Made by a program: the position numbers and the translations under genes
Source: Acanthornis magna
Lineage: Eukaryota; Chordata; Aves; Passeriformes; Acanthizidae
DNA length: 64,000 nucleotides
Direction of reading: 5' to 3'
NCBI GenBank assembly: GCA_036785705.1
Contig: JAWUZG010000159.1
Span: forward strand, 558,001 to 622,000
Notes under the pieces: model-generated
Database searches by the model: none
What the model saw: the letters and a program-made list of their open reading frames with translations, nothing else
Told to the model about the DNA's origin: nothing
Part shown: positions 1 through 11,900 of the stretch, piece by piece
Numbering within the stretch: the first letter of the stretch is position 1
How the letters are laid out: each line of letters opens with the position of its first letter

Positions 1-1111
1 CCATGAGTAAAGACTGGCACATTCCAAAAGAAATTATGTGCTGCTGGGGTTTTATTCCTTCAGTTGCTGTCTTCTGTGACTGTTACGTGAATGTACAGAA
101 TCACAAAACTTTGAAAATTACATAAGCAGTCTTTAATTAATCTTCTGTATTGGATAACTTGGATGTGTGTTGGGCTGCTCTTAAGTGGCCTCTCAACAGA
201 ATTGGCCAAGGTACAGGGGTTTTTTTCCATTTTCAGGGTGCAAACTCCTTCTCTCTCCTCATTATGACACATGAGTCACTGGTGTCTCTGAGACCTGGGG
301 GAATTTTTGCACATGGATAGGGATTTCTTACTGCACTTTTACTGCTCAATCCAGACCGCATTTGTAGAAAAACCGCTTGCAAGTTTCCTCCTCAGGGATT
401 TTTAACTTGCTCTTTTTTTCCCTCTGTAATAAAACCCTGAAGATGTTAGTGTCTGTATCCAGTGTGGATGTGCCTTTCCCTGGTTTACATTCAGTGATCC
501 TACACGTGTTTCCATGGTGTCCCTGCTATTCCAGTCTCACAGCACAGCTGCTGGGGTTGTAGTATGAACTCGTAAAGGAGACCCTGTTTGACAACCAAAA
601 CTTGGGCTTGATTTAATGACTTGAAAGGGAAAATTGGATTAATTAAATGTTCAAAATTGATCAAGTTTGAAAGCAATGAGCATTTTGGCAGCATAGTTAA
701 TACCTGTGGTGTACCTCAGCCTGTGGCCTCTGGCAGTGGAGGGGTGTCAGAGGAACACTCTGGCAGCAGCTGGGAGTTAGTATTTGGGGAAGAATACAAG
801 GATAAAGAAACTCTGCAGTGACAGTTCTCTCAAATGCTCTATCAGGCCCCAGTGTGTGCCCGTTTGGGGACATTTTACATGTCAAATTAGTAAGGCAGGG
901 CAGGGTTATTAGTTTGGGATGCCAGAGCCTGTGGGCAGGCTGTGAATTCGGGGGCAGATGGCAGGGTCTGCAGTCATGCCAGCAGTCGCTCAGAGCACCA
1001 GGGCCTGGCCACCTTCTGTGAGTCCTCATTTGGAAGATACTCCTGGCTTAACTAACAGCACTGTTAATTAACCTGTGCTTAATCTTTGTTCTCTTTGTCT
1101 CCTTCCCTCAG
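1..1111 (+). other. RPRD1B last intron (3' part)
   Basis: No open frame here has recognisable coding content. The stretch ends in a polypyrimidine tract and AG at 1110-1111 feeding the last RPRD1B exon, so it is read as intron. AT-rich segments and no clear mobile element were seen. Confidence 0.75.
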
Positions 1112-1261
1112 GAATATAAACAGAAGCTTGCTCGGGTAACCCAAGTGCGCAAGGAGCTGAAATCCCACATCCAGAGCCTTCCAGACCTGTCACTGCTGCC
1201 CAATGTCACAGGAGGTCTGGCACCTCTGCCATCTGCTGGGGACCTGTTTTCAACAGACTAG
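1112..1261 (+). CDS. RPRD1B: RPRD1B last coding exon (C-terminal 49 residues)
   Basis: This is the terminal coding exon of RPRD1B (CREPT), a nuclear protein that binds the RNA polymerase II C-terminal domain through an N-terminal CID and dimerises through a C-terminal coiled coil. Only the tail lies in the window. A pyrimidine-rich acceptor ending CCCTCAG precedes 1112. The frame reads EYKQKLARVTQVRKELKSHI and ends LPSAGDLFSTD before TAG at 1259-1261. The ending and the charged helical stretch match the vertebrate RPRD1B C-terminus as I recall it. Upstream exons lie outside the window. RPRD1A is the only close alternative; the TGM2 neighbour favours RPRD1B. Confidence 0.93.
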   Translation, partial: EYKQKLARVTQVRKELKSHIQSLPDLSLLPNVTGGLAPLPSAGDLFSTD

Positions 1262-1895
1262 AACAAACGGTGTGCCCCAGTTTCCATTATTACCAGCAGA
1301 AGTAAGAAGACTCTGGTATTGGCTGGAAGTCCAGTCTTCCAAGATCTGCAGTAGGAAGGAACTTGCAGACCCTGCTTTGAACCTCTTGGCTGCTCGTACT
1401 CACCCTCTCTGTGTACACTGGCTCACGTGAGGGGAGGAAGAGGAGTGAGTTTTGTGAGCTCTAAAGGGAGTGGGGGTGGTCCGTTTAGGCAAACTTCTCT
1501 CATCTTTTCCCATACTCTTTAGTTGCTGTTTGCTCTTAGCACTTGTTACCCCCACAAAGATCATGAATCATGTACACACATACCTGGGAAGCTTCCAGAG
1601 GAAGGTTGCCTGTGCAGCATCTTCCCTATGTACAAATATTGTATTATTTCTGAATAAGTCTTGTCTGTTTTAGTTGGGTTTCTGAGCCCCATCTCTGGGA
1701 GCAGTGGAGTGGCTCGTGAGCCTCGTAGGGATGTGTGTGCATGTGGGTCCTGTGCCACGGTGGGGTCAGGGGGAGGCATCTGCTCACCAATGGTACAGGG
1801 AAAGATTTTTCCTAAACCTGCAGTTTCTCATACTGCTGTGGGCCTGATGTGAAGGTAGTTCCCATTTGGCATGGATGTAAATTGAAGTCACAGGC

Positions 1896-1901
1896 AATAA
1901 A
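1896..1901 (+). terminator. Proximal polyadenylation signal of RPRD1B
   Basis: Exact AATAAA hexamer 635 bases after the stop codon, followed by a T-rich stretch. Possible alternative cleavage site. Confidence 0.4.
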
Positions 1902-3579
1902 AATAAGCAGCTTTTCTTTGTGAATTAGAGGTAGACTCATAAGTTACACTGTGCTGAGCAAAACAGAACTGGATGTTACCTAAGTGGGAGTGGAAGTAAA
2001 TTTTGTTCTAGCTACCTTAGTTTTATACCACATTTTTCCTCTTCATTATATGAAAGTAGATGGTGATGGAAGCTTTGGTTTAACAACCTGAGAGGCTGGA
2101 GTGGTGTATGGCAGCTGCTGGTGTCCCTGTGACAGGCACTGTTAGGTCTACTCTCAGGATGGTTACATTTAAAATACAATGATATAAACTCTCTCCATAG
2201 CTTTAGTGAAGTTGTCTGATGCACAGAAGTTAAATGTGGTATAAAAATTTATTTATATAGAAAATAGACCCATATATATGCATATATCCTGTATGCACAT
2301 GTACCATGTCCATGCATGTAGATATTAGAAGGATGTACTTAATTTTGTGTCACAGATTGTGAGTTGATTTTTACAATCAGGAAAAGTGTAAAAAACAAAA
2401 AAGGTAAATTTAAAAAGCTCTTAATTCCATTATGTTGCTGGCTACTGTTTTAGCTGCCAAGGGTGTAGTTACATTTCAGTTTGTGTGTTAGGTGTGACAA
2501 GCTGGACTCTGATCACTGAACCATTCCAATCTGGATACAATTCTGTTTAAATTTAGCACCTCTCACTATAAAACAGGTTCTGTTTCTGGAGACACTTGAT
2601 CTGGTAACACAGGTTTTGTAACACAGAGGCTGAAGTGAGCTAAGGTGCTCTCTCTGTGCCTCCCTGTGGTCTTGAGCTGCTGGTGTCAAAGCCAGGAGAG
2701 GAAAAGGCAGAAATGCAAAGCTCATTCTGCTCCGCATTAATTTATTTTGCAGGCTGTTCAGTAGCCCGGTCAACATTCAGTTACAGCAAATAACAACACA
2801 GCATCTTTTGATCATTCAGTTGTTCAGAAGCTCACGTCCTTTTCCTACTGACGTTTTCTTTTGTCCTTTTTTAACGCTTCTTGCACCCTCACTGCCCAGC
2901 CAACAAATGTGTTTTTCTCTTTAGTTTACAGGAATCTTTGCAGTGGCAGAACTATCTGTTCCCTGAGTCACTTTGACTGTGCAGCTTTTTATGGTCCAGA
3001 CTTTAGATAAAGCACTGTACATTCTCTCTGCTTTTGCCAAAAATGAAAAACAAACAAAAAAAAAAACCCCACCAAACTTCAAGAACCCAAACCAAAAGAC
3101 TCTTTTCCATCCTGATTCAGCACACAGATTTACCCCGAGGCTGTTTAAACCAAGTTATTTTGAGCATTGATTGAATGTGTATCCATTATAGGACAAAAAA
3201 ACTGTCAAAAACTGATGTAGACAAATGTGTTGGCATCTCACGTTTGTGTTTTGGGCAGTTCTGTGAGAGAGTTGTCTGTCTGTTTTTTATTTTTTAATTG
3301 AAATGTTTTGATTTTTTTTCTGAATATATGTGTGTGTTTTATTTTGCTTAATTTAAATGAAATCTTGTGGTTTTTAATTTTATTTGTTTTACTTTTTGGG
3401 CAAAGGGCATCTGGTGAACTGGGTGACATTTTCTGAAGGTTAAACAGATTTCCCCACAGTGTGTCTTTTTTAACAAAAGCTTAAATCTGTATATTAATTG
3501 ACTTAGGAATTAATTTAGACATATAGGCTGCCATTTGACAGCAGTATATTCTGAAATGTCTCATAGATATCTATTTTTG

Positions 3580-3585
3580 AATAAA
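3580..3585 (+). terminator. Distal polyadenylation signal of RPRD1B
   Basis: Exact AATAAA at the end of the AT-rich 3' UTR. It is followed within 30 bases by GTGTC and TTTTTT-type downstream sequence, the arrangement expected of a functional poly(A) site. Confidence 0.6.
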
Positions 3586-3610
3586 GAGGGTGTCATTGAA
3601 CAGTAGTGTC

Positions 3611-6126
3611 TTTACTTTTTTCCTCAATGCTCTGGCACCCTGTGGGTTTTGTTTGGGTTTTTCCACCCCTCTAAAGCCCAGGCAGGGACTTTGGGAGATC
3701 CCTATGTCAGTTTTCCATGCAGAGTGGAAATGTGGCATTTTTGGAGGAGATGTCAGTTGTTACTCTGGGGAAAAAAATACAAATAAAAGCAAAACCTGGA
3801 ACAGGAGGATGGTGTCTCCCTGCATGAGCACCGGGAGCTGCTGTTCCAGCAGGGTCAGTGTGATCGAAGCCTCTCATCTTTGGGGGTCTTCACATCACCC
3901 TGGGAGATAATTCTGGAGGTTTTGGCGGGGGCTTAGGGGTTCTTCAATTAACCAGTCTGCAACAGCCTCTGTGGGCAAACAGCGATTGTTTCATATGCCT
4001 TGGAGAGTATCTGCAAAGCGGATTATGTTTTATACTGATTTACAAATCTTCCCTTAAAGGGACTATATTTAGCACTGCTTTCACAAAGCCTCGCAGAGGT
4101 TGGGCAGTGTTGTGGGAGCAGGAGGGAGCTGGTGTGGTTCCTCCCAGTGAAAACCATCTTTGTGTGGTGTTGCAGGAGCTAAGGTGGGGTTTTCAAAGAC
4201 ATAAATGTGACAAGGTACTGGCTGTCCTTCCTTGACTTTGCAAATCGGGTTTTTGTTGTTTTTTTAAGAGCTGGAACAAACGCCTCCAAAAATACTTAAC
4301 TGTTAGGCAGCTGTCTTTGCAGTTCAGTACCTCAGTGCACTGGTGTGCATTCCCTACTCTCTGTAACCAAGGAATGGTGGCTTGTGCACCTGTACAAGGT
4401 GAGGAACTCACTCCTGACTACCTGACAGGTCCATCTGTGAGATCCTAGGTTGTGATGGTGATGAGGAAGGGCTGGCAGAGCCTTGGAGTGATGGAGGCTT
4501 CCTGCAGGGGGAGGGTGGGCAGTTGTGCTGCCAATGTTTTGACCCAGGGCGGGATGCTGTGGGCTTTGCCTGGTTACTTGGGCCAAGTTTTGATATGTTC
4601 CCTAGTTGTTCCAAACTTTTAGTATATTTATCTCTCGGATTAGATAGAAGTATAAGCTGTCCCTAATGCTCTGGAAAAAAAATGACCTCGTAAAACACTT
4701 GGATGGAATGTCACAGCAGAGACAGCACCAGGCTCTTGGACTGAGGCTGGGACACGTATTTACCAGTGATTTCACTGGCTTTAGGGACGTGCCACAGGCA
4801 TCCTTTGCCTCTGTCCCACCTGCTGCAAGGCAACGGTATGAAACAGGTTATTTTCAGTAACCCTTCATATAATGACATATGGGAAGAAGTTAAATAAATG
4901 CCAAGAGCCTCACAGGCCTCCATGTGTGCTGGAGCAGATGGAATTGTGGTTGTGCTGGTCATGTACAGGCTTTGAGGCAAACCCAGGAAACTCCAGGACC
5001 AGCCAGCATAGGAGGGGGATGTTTAAGGAAAATGAGCACTTTGGATACAGAAATGTCCCCCAGGTGCAGAGCAGCCACTGAGGCTGGATTCTGGACTGGG
5101 GTTGCAAATTCATGTCCCAGTGTTTTCCCTTGGCACAAGGATGGCATGGGTTGCAGCCTGGCTGGCGCCTGGTGGCATTGCACTGCTGCTGATGAAGCAA
5201 ATCTGTGACAACTAATAGTAAATCATAAGCAGATTTAGGGTCTTGTCACTTCTTCCTGGGAAGAGGCAAATTTTGTCTTTCTGGGAAGAGACAAGTCTTG
5301 TTTCGTCTTTCTGGGAAAATCACAAGGCTTGTGTTCTGGGAAGGGGCAAGTCAAGTGGCTGACAGTCAGCACATCCCTCTACTGCCAGTGCCCAGTCCTT
5401 ACTGGTTTGTGTGTGTCAGCCCAGCCTGCTGTGAGGGGCAGGACAGGGACCCCACAGGGCATGGACAGGGGTGCTCTAGGAAGCTGCATCAGGGGTCAGG
5501 CAGGCAGAGAGGCTTTCATCCACATTGTTTATCCACAAGATGCCTGGAGACATGCATACGTGGACAAACTCATTGTTTATCCACGAGCTATCCATGGGAT
5601 GGCCATGTTGGAAGAGGCATCTCTCCATAGAGCCTTCTGCACTTCCCATGGCTGTGGAAGAGGGGATGGCTTCCCATGAGGGTGCAGCAGGACCTCCTGC
5701 TATCTGGGGTTATTGTCTCTTTGGCTGTTTGGTGGTGCCTCAGTTGTCTCATTGGACCAAGGAGAGTAAAAATGTGTCCCATGTTTGTGGAGGAGGACGG
5801 AGACCTTTGGAGAGGCAGTAGCATTTGGAAATCCCACAGATTTGTTCTTGTGAAAGCTCTGATTTATGGGAGTTTGTTCTAGTTTCGATCCATCAATGAA
5901 GGTAAGTTAAAGGTCATCAAGTCTAAAATGAGTTTACAATCGGTTCTTGGCAACTCAGCATCTCCAGTGAGCCGAGGTATATCCATAACCTCCCCTCCAC
6001 AAGAATGCTCCTGTCTGTCTTTGGCACTTGGACTAGCACTGAATTACAAACCCTCCCACACAATGGATGCTGGAAATATTTAATTTATAATTTATTGCTT
6101 GCACGGCAAGAGTGCCAAAGGATCTG
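3611..6126. other. Intergenic spacer, RPRD1B to TGM2 (first part)
   Basis: No exon chain or RNA gene was recognised on either strand. Open frames are short and overlap on both strands, as expected of GC-rich non-coding DNA. A small degenerate repeat lies at about 5235-5350, and a 13-base motif (ATTGTTTATCCAC) occurs twice near 5524 and 5572. Confidence 0.6.
5235..5350 (+). repeat. Short degenerate tandem repeat
   Basis: Four imperfect copies of a 25-35 base unit, each carrying TCTGGGAA or CCTGGGAA followed by a purine-rich stretch and CAAG or CAAA. Copies differ in length. No coding or regulatory role is evident. Confidence 0.5.
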
Positions 6127-6520
6127 ATGGATGCAGCATGGGACTGCACCAGGGATCCAGGATGGGCACTGGGAGATGGATGCAGTGTGGTACCATGTTG
6201 GTGATCAGGGTGGGCACTGGGAGGTGGATGCAGTGTGGTACCGTGTTGGTGATCAGGGTGGGCACTGGGAGGTGGATGCAGTGTGGTACCGTGTTGGTGA
6301 TCCAGGATGGGCACTGGGAGATGGATGCAGTGTGGTAGGTACCGTGTTGGTGATCCGGGATGGGCACTGGGAGATGGATGCAGTGTGGTACCGTGTTGGT
6401 GATCCGGGATGGGCACTGGGAGATGGATGCAGTGTGGTACCGTGTTGGTGATCGGGGATGGGCACTGGGAGGTGGATGCAGTGTGGTAGGTACCGTGTTG
6501 GTGATAAGGGATGGGCACAG
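6127..6520 (+). repeat. 48-53 bp minisatellite, about 7.4 copies
   Basis: Units begin with GATC or GAT at 6154, 6203, 6251, 6299, 6352, 6401, 6450 and 6503. Each carries GGGCACTGGGAGATGGATGC followed by AGTGTGGTACCGTGTTGGT. Unit lengths are 49, 48, 48, 53, 49, 49 and 53. The two 53-base units contain an extra four bases giving GGTAGGTACC. A degenerate partial copy lies at 6127-6153 and a truncated one from 6503. It sits between two convergent genes. Long open frames across it on both strands are a by-product of the repeat and are not genes. Confidence 0.9.
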
Positions 6521-8374
6521 AGAAGCCGACCGCAGCTCTGTGGATAATGGAGGACAAACCAGCCCTGAGAGCCAACCCCTGCCGCCAGACTATAACTGCA
6601 GCATTTGGAGTCTGTTCCCTTCTCGGAGCCTTGCTCTGCCGAGGCTCAGATGGATGGGAGTGACCTTCAGGAATAGCTGTGCTAATGTTTATTTTATCAG
6701 GCCCCAGCTCCGAAGCAGCAGAGCTGCTGGTTATTTTTAACCCAGGCGCTGAGCAGCTGGAGGCCTGGCTCAGCAGAGCCCAGTAACAAACGCTCTAAAG
6801 CGGGGCCGTGCATCATTGCTGGGCTGAGGAATGTTCCTGACAGGGAAGGCATCGCTGGTTTGTGCCGTTAACTCCTTCAGGCTTCTTTGGGGCTCCCTGT
6901 GCTCTTGGCACTGGTGCCTGGGGGTTGGTGCTGCTGGAGTTGGGGGCTGGCATGGCCCCCACCCCTTGCCTGGGTGCAGGAGGAGAGAACCCCCATCCCT
7001 CTCCCTCCTGGAGCTCTTGCCCTGTTCCCATGCCACAGGATGGGCATTTTCTGTCCCTTGGGAGAGCTGCTTGTGCAGCTCCTCATCCCTCCCTGTGCCA
7101 GGCCCCATATCCCCACTTCTGTAGCCATTCTACCCACAGGTTTCCCAGCCCCCAGCTGCCTTTTTGGGATGCGTTTGAGAAACGCAGGAGAGGGAGATGT
7201 GGTTAAAGCTCCACAAGGTAAGGGAAATGTGTAACATGGTTCTCCTGGAGGGTTGCCTTGAAAGGTTTTGTTGGCCAAACAATGTTCTGCTGCACGTGAG
7301 GCCTGGGCTCCACTGTTCCCACTCCAGTTCCACATGGGAGCAGGAGCTAGGGCTGGAGCTGAGCTGGGTCCTTGGCCTCCCATGGGGGAAGCAGAGCCAG
7401 GGGTTTGGGGAGCTCTGGTCATGAACCCCAGCCTGGCTTGGGAAAGCAGCAGCTGTGTCTTGGAGCACTGTGCAGGGAGATTTTATCTCATCCTAAAGAT
7501 AAACAGGGAAGCTGGAGAACGGGCTGTCCTTGGTGGGAAACACTCCCAGCTGCCCATCCAGCCTGACTCATGGCTGGGATGGGAGACACCACAATGTCAG
7601 GGTGACTGGGACCAGCTAGTGTGAGCAGAGTCCCCCTGTCCCACAGAATGTCCCCCTGGGCAGGTGCATCCCCTCTGCTGGGGCTGCGGCAACTGTGGGA
7701 CCCTCAGTGAGACACCACCAGCTCTGTAATGGTTTTTGTGATTGTTTATAGGAGCAGGGAGGCTCCCACCCTGTTTGTGGGGAGCATGTGGGAAGACCAT
7801 TCTGGCATGGAAAGTGTTTATCTTCAGCAGAGCCTTGACCCTGGTTCCAGGTGTGAGACAAAACCTCACTCTCCTCCCACATCCCTGTGCGGGACCCAGT
7901 CACCCCTTCACCCGTCCCAGGCTGGGTGGACAACCCTGCCCAGAACCTGGGTGTGCAAAACCTGTTGGTTTTATTTCCTGTATGTGTTCTCTCTCCAGTT
8001 CTCTGTGCACAGTCACAGTATGGAGATATTCCTGATAGGGTAGAAATTCCCTGGGGAAGGTGTGGTGTGTCTGCCTTGGGGGCTGAGTGCAGCTTTACCC
8101 CATGCCATGGGTGCTGCCATGGGACTGGGAGAGCCACGGGGTCACCCCTGTTCCTGGGTACAACCCCTGAGCTGCAGAGGACCCCAAGAACACCAGGACA
8201 GGCTGATTTGGGGCAGAGGGGGTGGCCAACAAGAGGCCAGTGTGGCTGCAGTGTCATCCATGGCAATGACACCCCCACCTGAGTGCTGGGCTGGGGGAAC
8301 TCACCCCACACCCACCTGGATGCTGGGCAAGGAGCTGGGGAGAGGAAGTGCAAGAAGAGCCACGTCTGACTTTA
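6521..8374. other. Intergenic spacer, minisatellite to TGM2 3' end
   Basis: GC-rich, with no exon chain recognised. A short AT-rich block near 6690-6750 is the only visible change in composition. No mobile element was identified. Confidence 0.55.
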
Positions 8375-8972
8375 AGTGAAAAATAGAGTTTTTATTCAGT
8401 GCTTGCATAGTTGATTCATGTCAAGGCAACATTCCATCCCTCCCTGCAGTGTCTGCAGTGCCAGGATGGTTACCTAAGCCAATGCCCGGCTGTACCCAAG
8501 CAGTAGGTTATTTGCAGCATGTTTTTATAGATCCATTCTATAGGTATATGGCGCACAGACAGCTTTCTGCTCACAGTATACAATCTCTGCAGTCAGAGGA
8601 TGCCGACAGCGGGTGCAGTCGGGGCTGAAGGGGTCGTTCTGCTGCTGCCTCTATGGAAATGGCTCTGCGGGCCGGGGCTGCCAGCACGGCACAGAGGAGG
8701 GAGCTGGCACAGGGGTCCCAGTGCAGCTGGTGCTGGGGACAGGCAGGACAGGGATGTTTCCACCCCACAGGGTGAGGGACCAGCGGTGATGCAAGCAACT
8801 GCTACAGCAGCTCCCACCTTTGTCCTGTCCATGCTCCCAGGGAGGAGCGTGGGTGTGGGTCAGGCTGGGCTCTGACAGTCGTCCTTCAAGCACCACTGGG
8901 ACCATCTTGGGCTAAAGCAGGTGGGGGGCCAGCGAGGGAGGGTTCCTGCAGATGGAGGGCCACGATAGCTGC
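8375..8972 (-). other. TGM2: TGM2 3' untranslated region
   Basis: Sequence between the TGM2 stop (complement of 8973-8975) and the minus-strand AATAAA at 8391-8396. No splice signals or coding frame are needed to connect them, so it is taken as the 3' UTR within the last exon. Confidence 0.75.
8391..8396 (-). terminator. TGM2 polyadenylation signal
   Basis: AATAAA on the minus strand, about 580 bases past the TGM2 stop codon. Cleavage is expected near 8370-8380. Confidence 0.75.
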
Positions 8973-11900
8973 TCACATGGGCTGGGGTGCGATGATGACG
9001 TTGCGGTAGCCCTTCACCCCCGTCAGCTGGTCACTCTCGAAGTCCACCATCAGCTTCTGCAGCCCCGATAGCCGTGGCATCAGATCCATCCGGAATTTGG
9101 CCTCTGCCTGCGGCTCCATCGGCTCCTCACTGCGGGAGGGCAGGGACACATTGTGGCCTGTCACCCTCACAGCCCCTTGTCACCCTTCCAGTGCCCACGG
9201 CACCACAGGACAATGCTGGGATCTTGGAAGCAAGGACCTCTGTAGGATGGCCAAGCCCTTCCCCAGGGAGGTGTGGGGTAGGGATGCTCCGAATCTACGG
9301 GGACCAGCAGAGTCCTGGCTCCTGCTGTGCCCCAGGACTGCCCTCCCTGGGGGCTCCAGACCCAGAAATCCAGCCCCACCCCCTTCCCAACATCCCAGCC
9401 AGGTGAAGGGGGAAAAGCACTTACAGCTCCTTGACCAACTGCCCGTCGGTGAGGCCGGTGCCCTCCACCACGAACACGCAGCCATTCAGGGGCACTGCCA
9501 GGGGGTTCACCAGGCTGATCTCTGCCACCAGCTTCCGATTCTGCATCGGCTCTCCCAAAATCTGCAAGTAGGAGAGGTTGGACTCCAAGCACCACCAATC
9601 CTGGGGGCCATGGTGCTTCCCCTGCCCTGGGGCTGAGGCAGGGCCTTAGCGATGCAGGAGATGCAGCCCTGCTCAGTGAAGCAGGACCTGCTGCCCAAGC
9701 CCCAGGGGTAACCCCCCAGATGATCAAAGCAGCTCATTCCCCCCAAACCCACATGGGATGGGACACTGGATCCTTACCCTGATCTTGATCTTTGGATTCT
9801 CAACATAAATATCCCTGACAGCCACGAGGACATCGCCGGTCTGGTGATCATTGAGGAGAGCCACCACCTTGATGAGGTTGTCCTGGGTCAGTCTGTCCCT
9901 GTACTCTTCGTACAGAATGCGCAGGGGCACCCTCTTCTCTGGAAGGGGAAGCAGAGAGGGGTCAGCGCCCATGGCATCTCCAGCCCAGAACCCACAGCCC
10001 TGCGCTGGCACCCGGCTGCTGCTGGGATGGTTTGGGCTCCCAGGAGCTTCTCCAGGTGCTGGGGTTCCTGCAGGGCTGGGGCTCCAAGACTGAGTGCTGG
10101 AATGGACGTTCAGGGTGTGGGGACGGGACAGAGCCATGTCCTAGGGCACGACTCCAGGGTCACGCCTGCACCAGGGCTCCAGAGTGCCAGCCCTTGGCAG
10201 CCAAAGCGGGCACTGGGAGGCAGCCTGGTCACTGGCAGCCGCCCTCTCTCAGCCCTCAGCGTTGTTTATCCGAAAGCCTTTCAGGGATGGGGGAAGGACA
10301 GGGAAGGAGGCAGAAGGCAACCAGCTGCACAGCTGCTGCAACAAGGAGCCCAGAGTGGCACTGACCATGGGAAATGGAGCCCGGCACTCCCAGGGCAGGA
10401 TTTGAAGTGCTGTAGCATCAGCTGAGGCTGTGGGGAGAGGAGCAAGCCTGGCTTTCTGCTCTGACACGAAGCACTGGGGTGCCCTAAAGGATGCAGTCTG
10501 GGAAGTCCTGGGGTCTATATTCTGAGGCAGGAGCTGAGTGTAGAAGTTTCAGGAGCTCATAATTAATGTTTCAGAGAAAATGTTGTTGGATTAACTTTTG
10601 GACAGGACCGTTAAGTACCCCAAAAGCCACAGGGCTCCTCTAGCAGGGTGAGCACATGCCCTCACTATCCCCATCCAGTTCTGCAAAAGGCTCCAAGAAC
10701 CTCCTGGTGCTTCTGCCAGCATAAGCAGAGGCACATCCCTCTTCCCTCCATGGTGGCAAGAGCCAGCACATTCCTCATTCCTGTAAAGCAGCTCAACAGC
10801 TGGCAGAGAGCCGAGCGCTGCGTTTGCGAGAGGACCGGTGAGGAGCAGGGCTCGGCTAAGGGTAAACATTTGGCTGTTCCAGGACAGCAGATGTGTGGCC
10901 TTTCCAAGCCCTGAAGGGTCTCTGGCAAACTCACGTAAACCCAAACTCGTGTTTAACGACCAGATGGTGATGTTCACGTGTGACAAGGGCAGGGGAGGCT
11001 CTGGGGCCATGCCAGGACAGCTCTGCAGCCAAACGCCCACCCAGGGAGACACCGAGAGCTGCAGCGCTGCTGGACAGTAAACCCAGTGCCGCCCACTTCT
11101 TCCAGCCTGGGACCACGCACTCAGGGCTGAGCCGGGCCAGTCCTGCTCTCCTTGCTGCGGGAAGATCCCACTGGAGAGCCCTGCCTAGCTCAAAGGCTGT
11201 GGGAAAGCAGGAGGGATGCAGACGAGTGTTACGGAGCACCCGGGTATGGCAGCCTGGCTGTGCCCAGCTCGCTCCCTTGGCAGAACAGCTACAGCAGCCC
11301 AGGCTTGTCCAGCTCCAAATGCATTTCCAGCCTTTGCCTGAGCAATTTCCTCATCTTCTCATAAAGATTAAAAATCCACAGTGGATGTTAACTAAGGAGG
11401 ATGTCCCCAAAGGAGCATCGCCTCCTGAGCAGCTGAACACAGGATGCTGCTGACCAGACCTCAGCCCTGGTGAAGAAACTCCTTCACCATCAGTGGGTCT
11501 CTTACCTGCCCTGGGCTCAATGTCGATGTCGACTGGGTCTGTGAGGCCGCACTGGGGCCCGAGGGTGCCGTTGTGGCTGGTGGCACGGGCGCACAGTGTC
11601 ACCCTGCAGACGCGCTCCTCATCCGTGTTGTTGTTGACGACGGCAAAGACATCGAAGTCAGAGCCCTTGTTTGCACCCTCTGACACCTTGATCCTGAGGT
11701 GCAGCCCCTCCTCCTCCTCCCCGATGGACTTCTTCTGATGCTCTGCCTTCTCAAACACTGCCCGCTCCTCCTCAGACCCTGCGGTGCACAAAATTCCTGT
11801 GATTCCCTGGGGTACGGGGAGGGCCTGGTCTGGGCTGTTCTGCCCTGAGCCCTGGAGCCCTCCCGCTGCAGTCGTTTCCCAGCAGTGACATCTCTCCCTG

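Larger units (their letters stand above)
1262..3610 (+). other. RPRD1B: RPRD1B 3' untranslated region
   Basis: About 2.3 kb of AT- and T-rich sequence follows the RPRD1B stop codon without coding signal. It contains AATAAA at 1896-1901 and again at 3580-3585. Base composition becomes GC-richer beyond about 3600, which suggests the distal site as the main 3' end. Use of two sites would give short and long 3' UTR forms. Extent is inferred from signals alone. Confidence 0.65.

Noticed and set aside
6033..6575. Long open frames on both strands across the minisatellite (up to 180 codons)
   Set aside because: They only reflect a repeat unit lacking stops in those frames. There is no start context, splice context or family resemblance.
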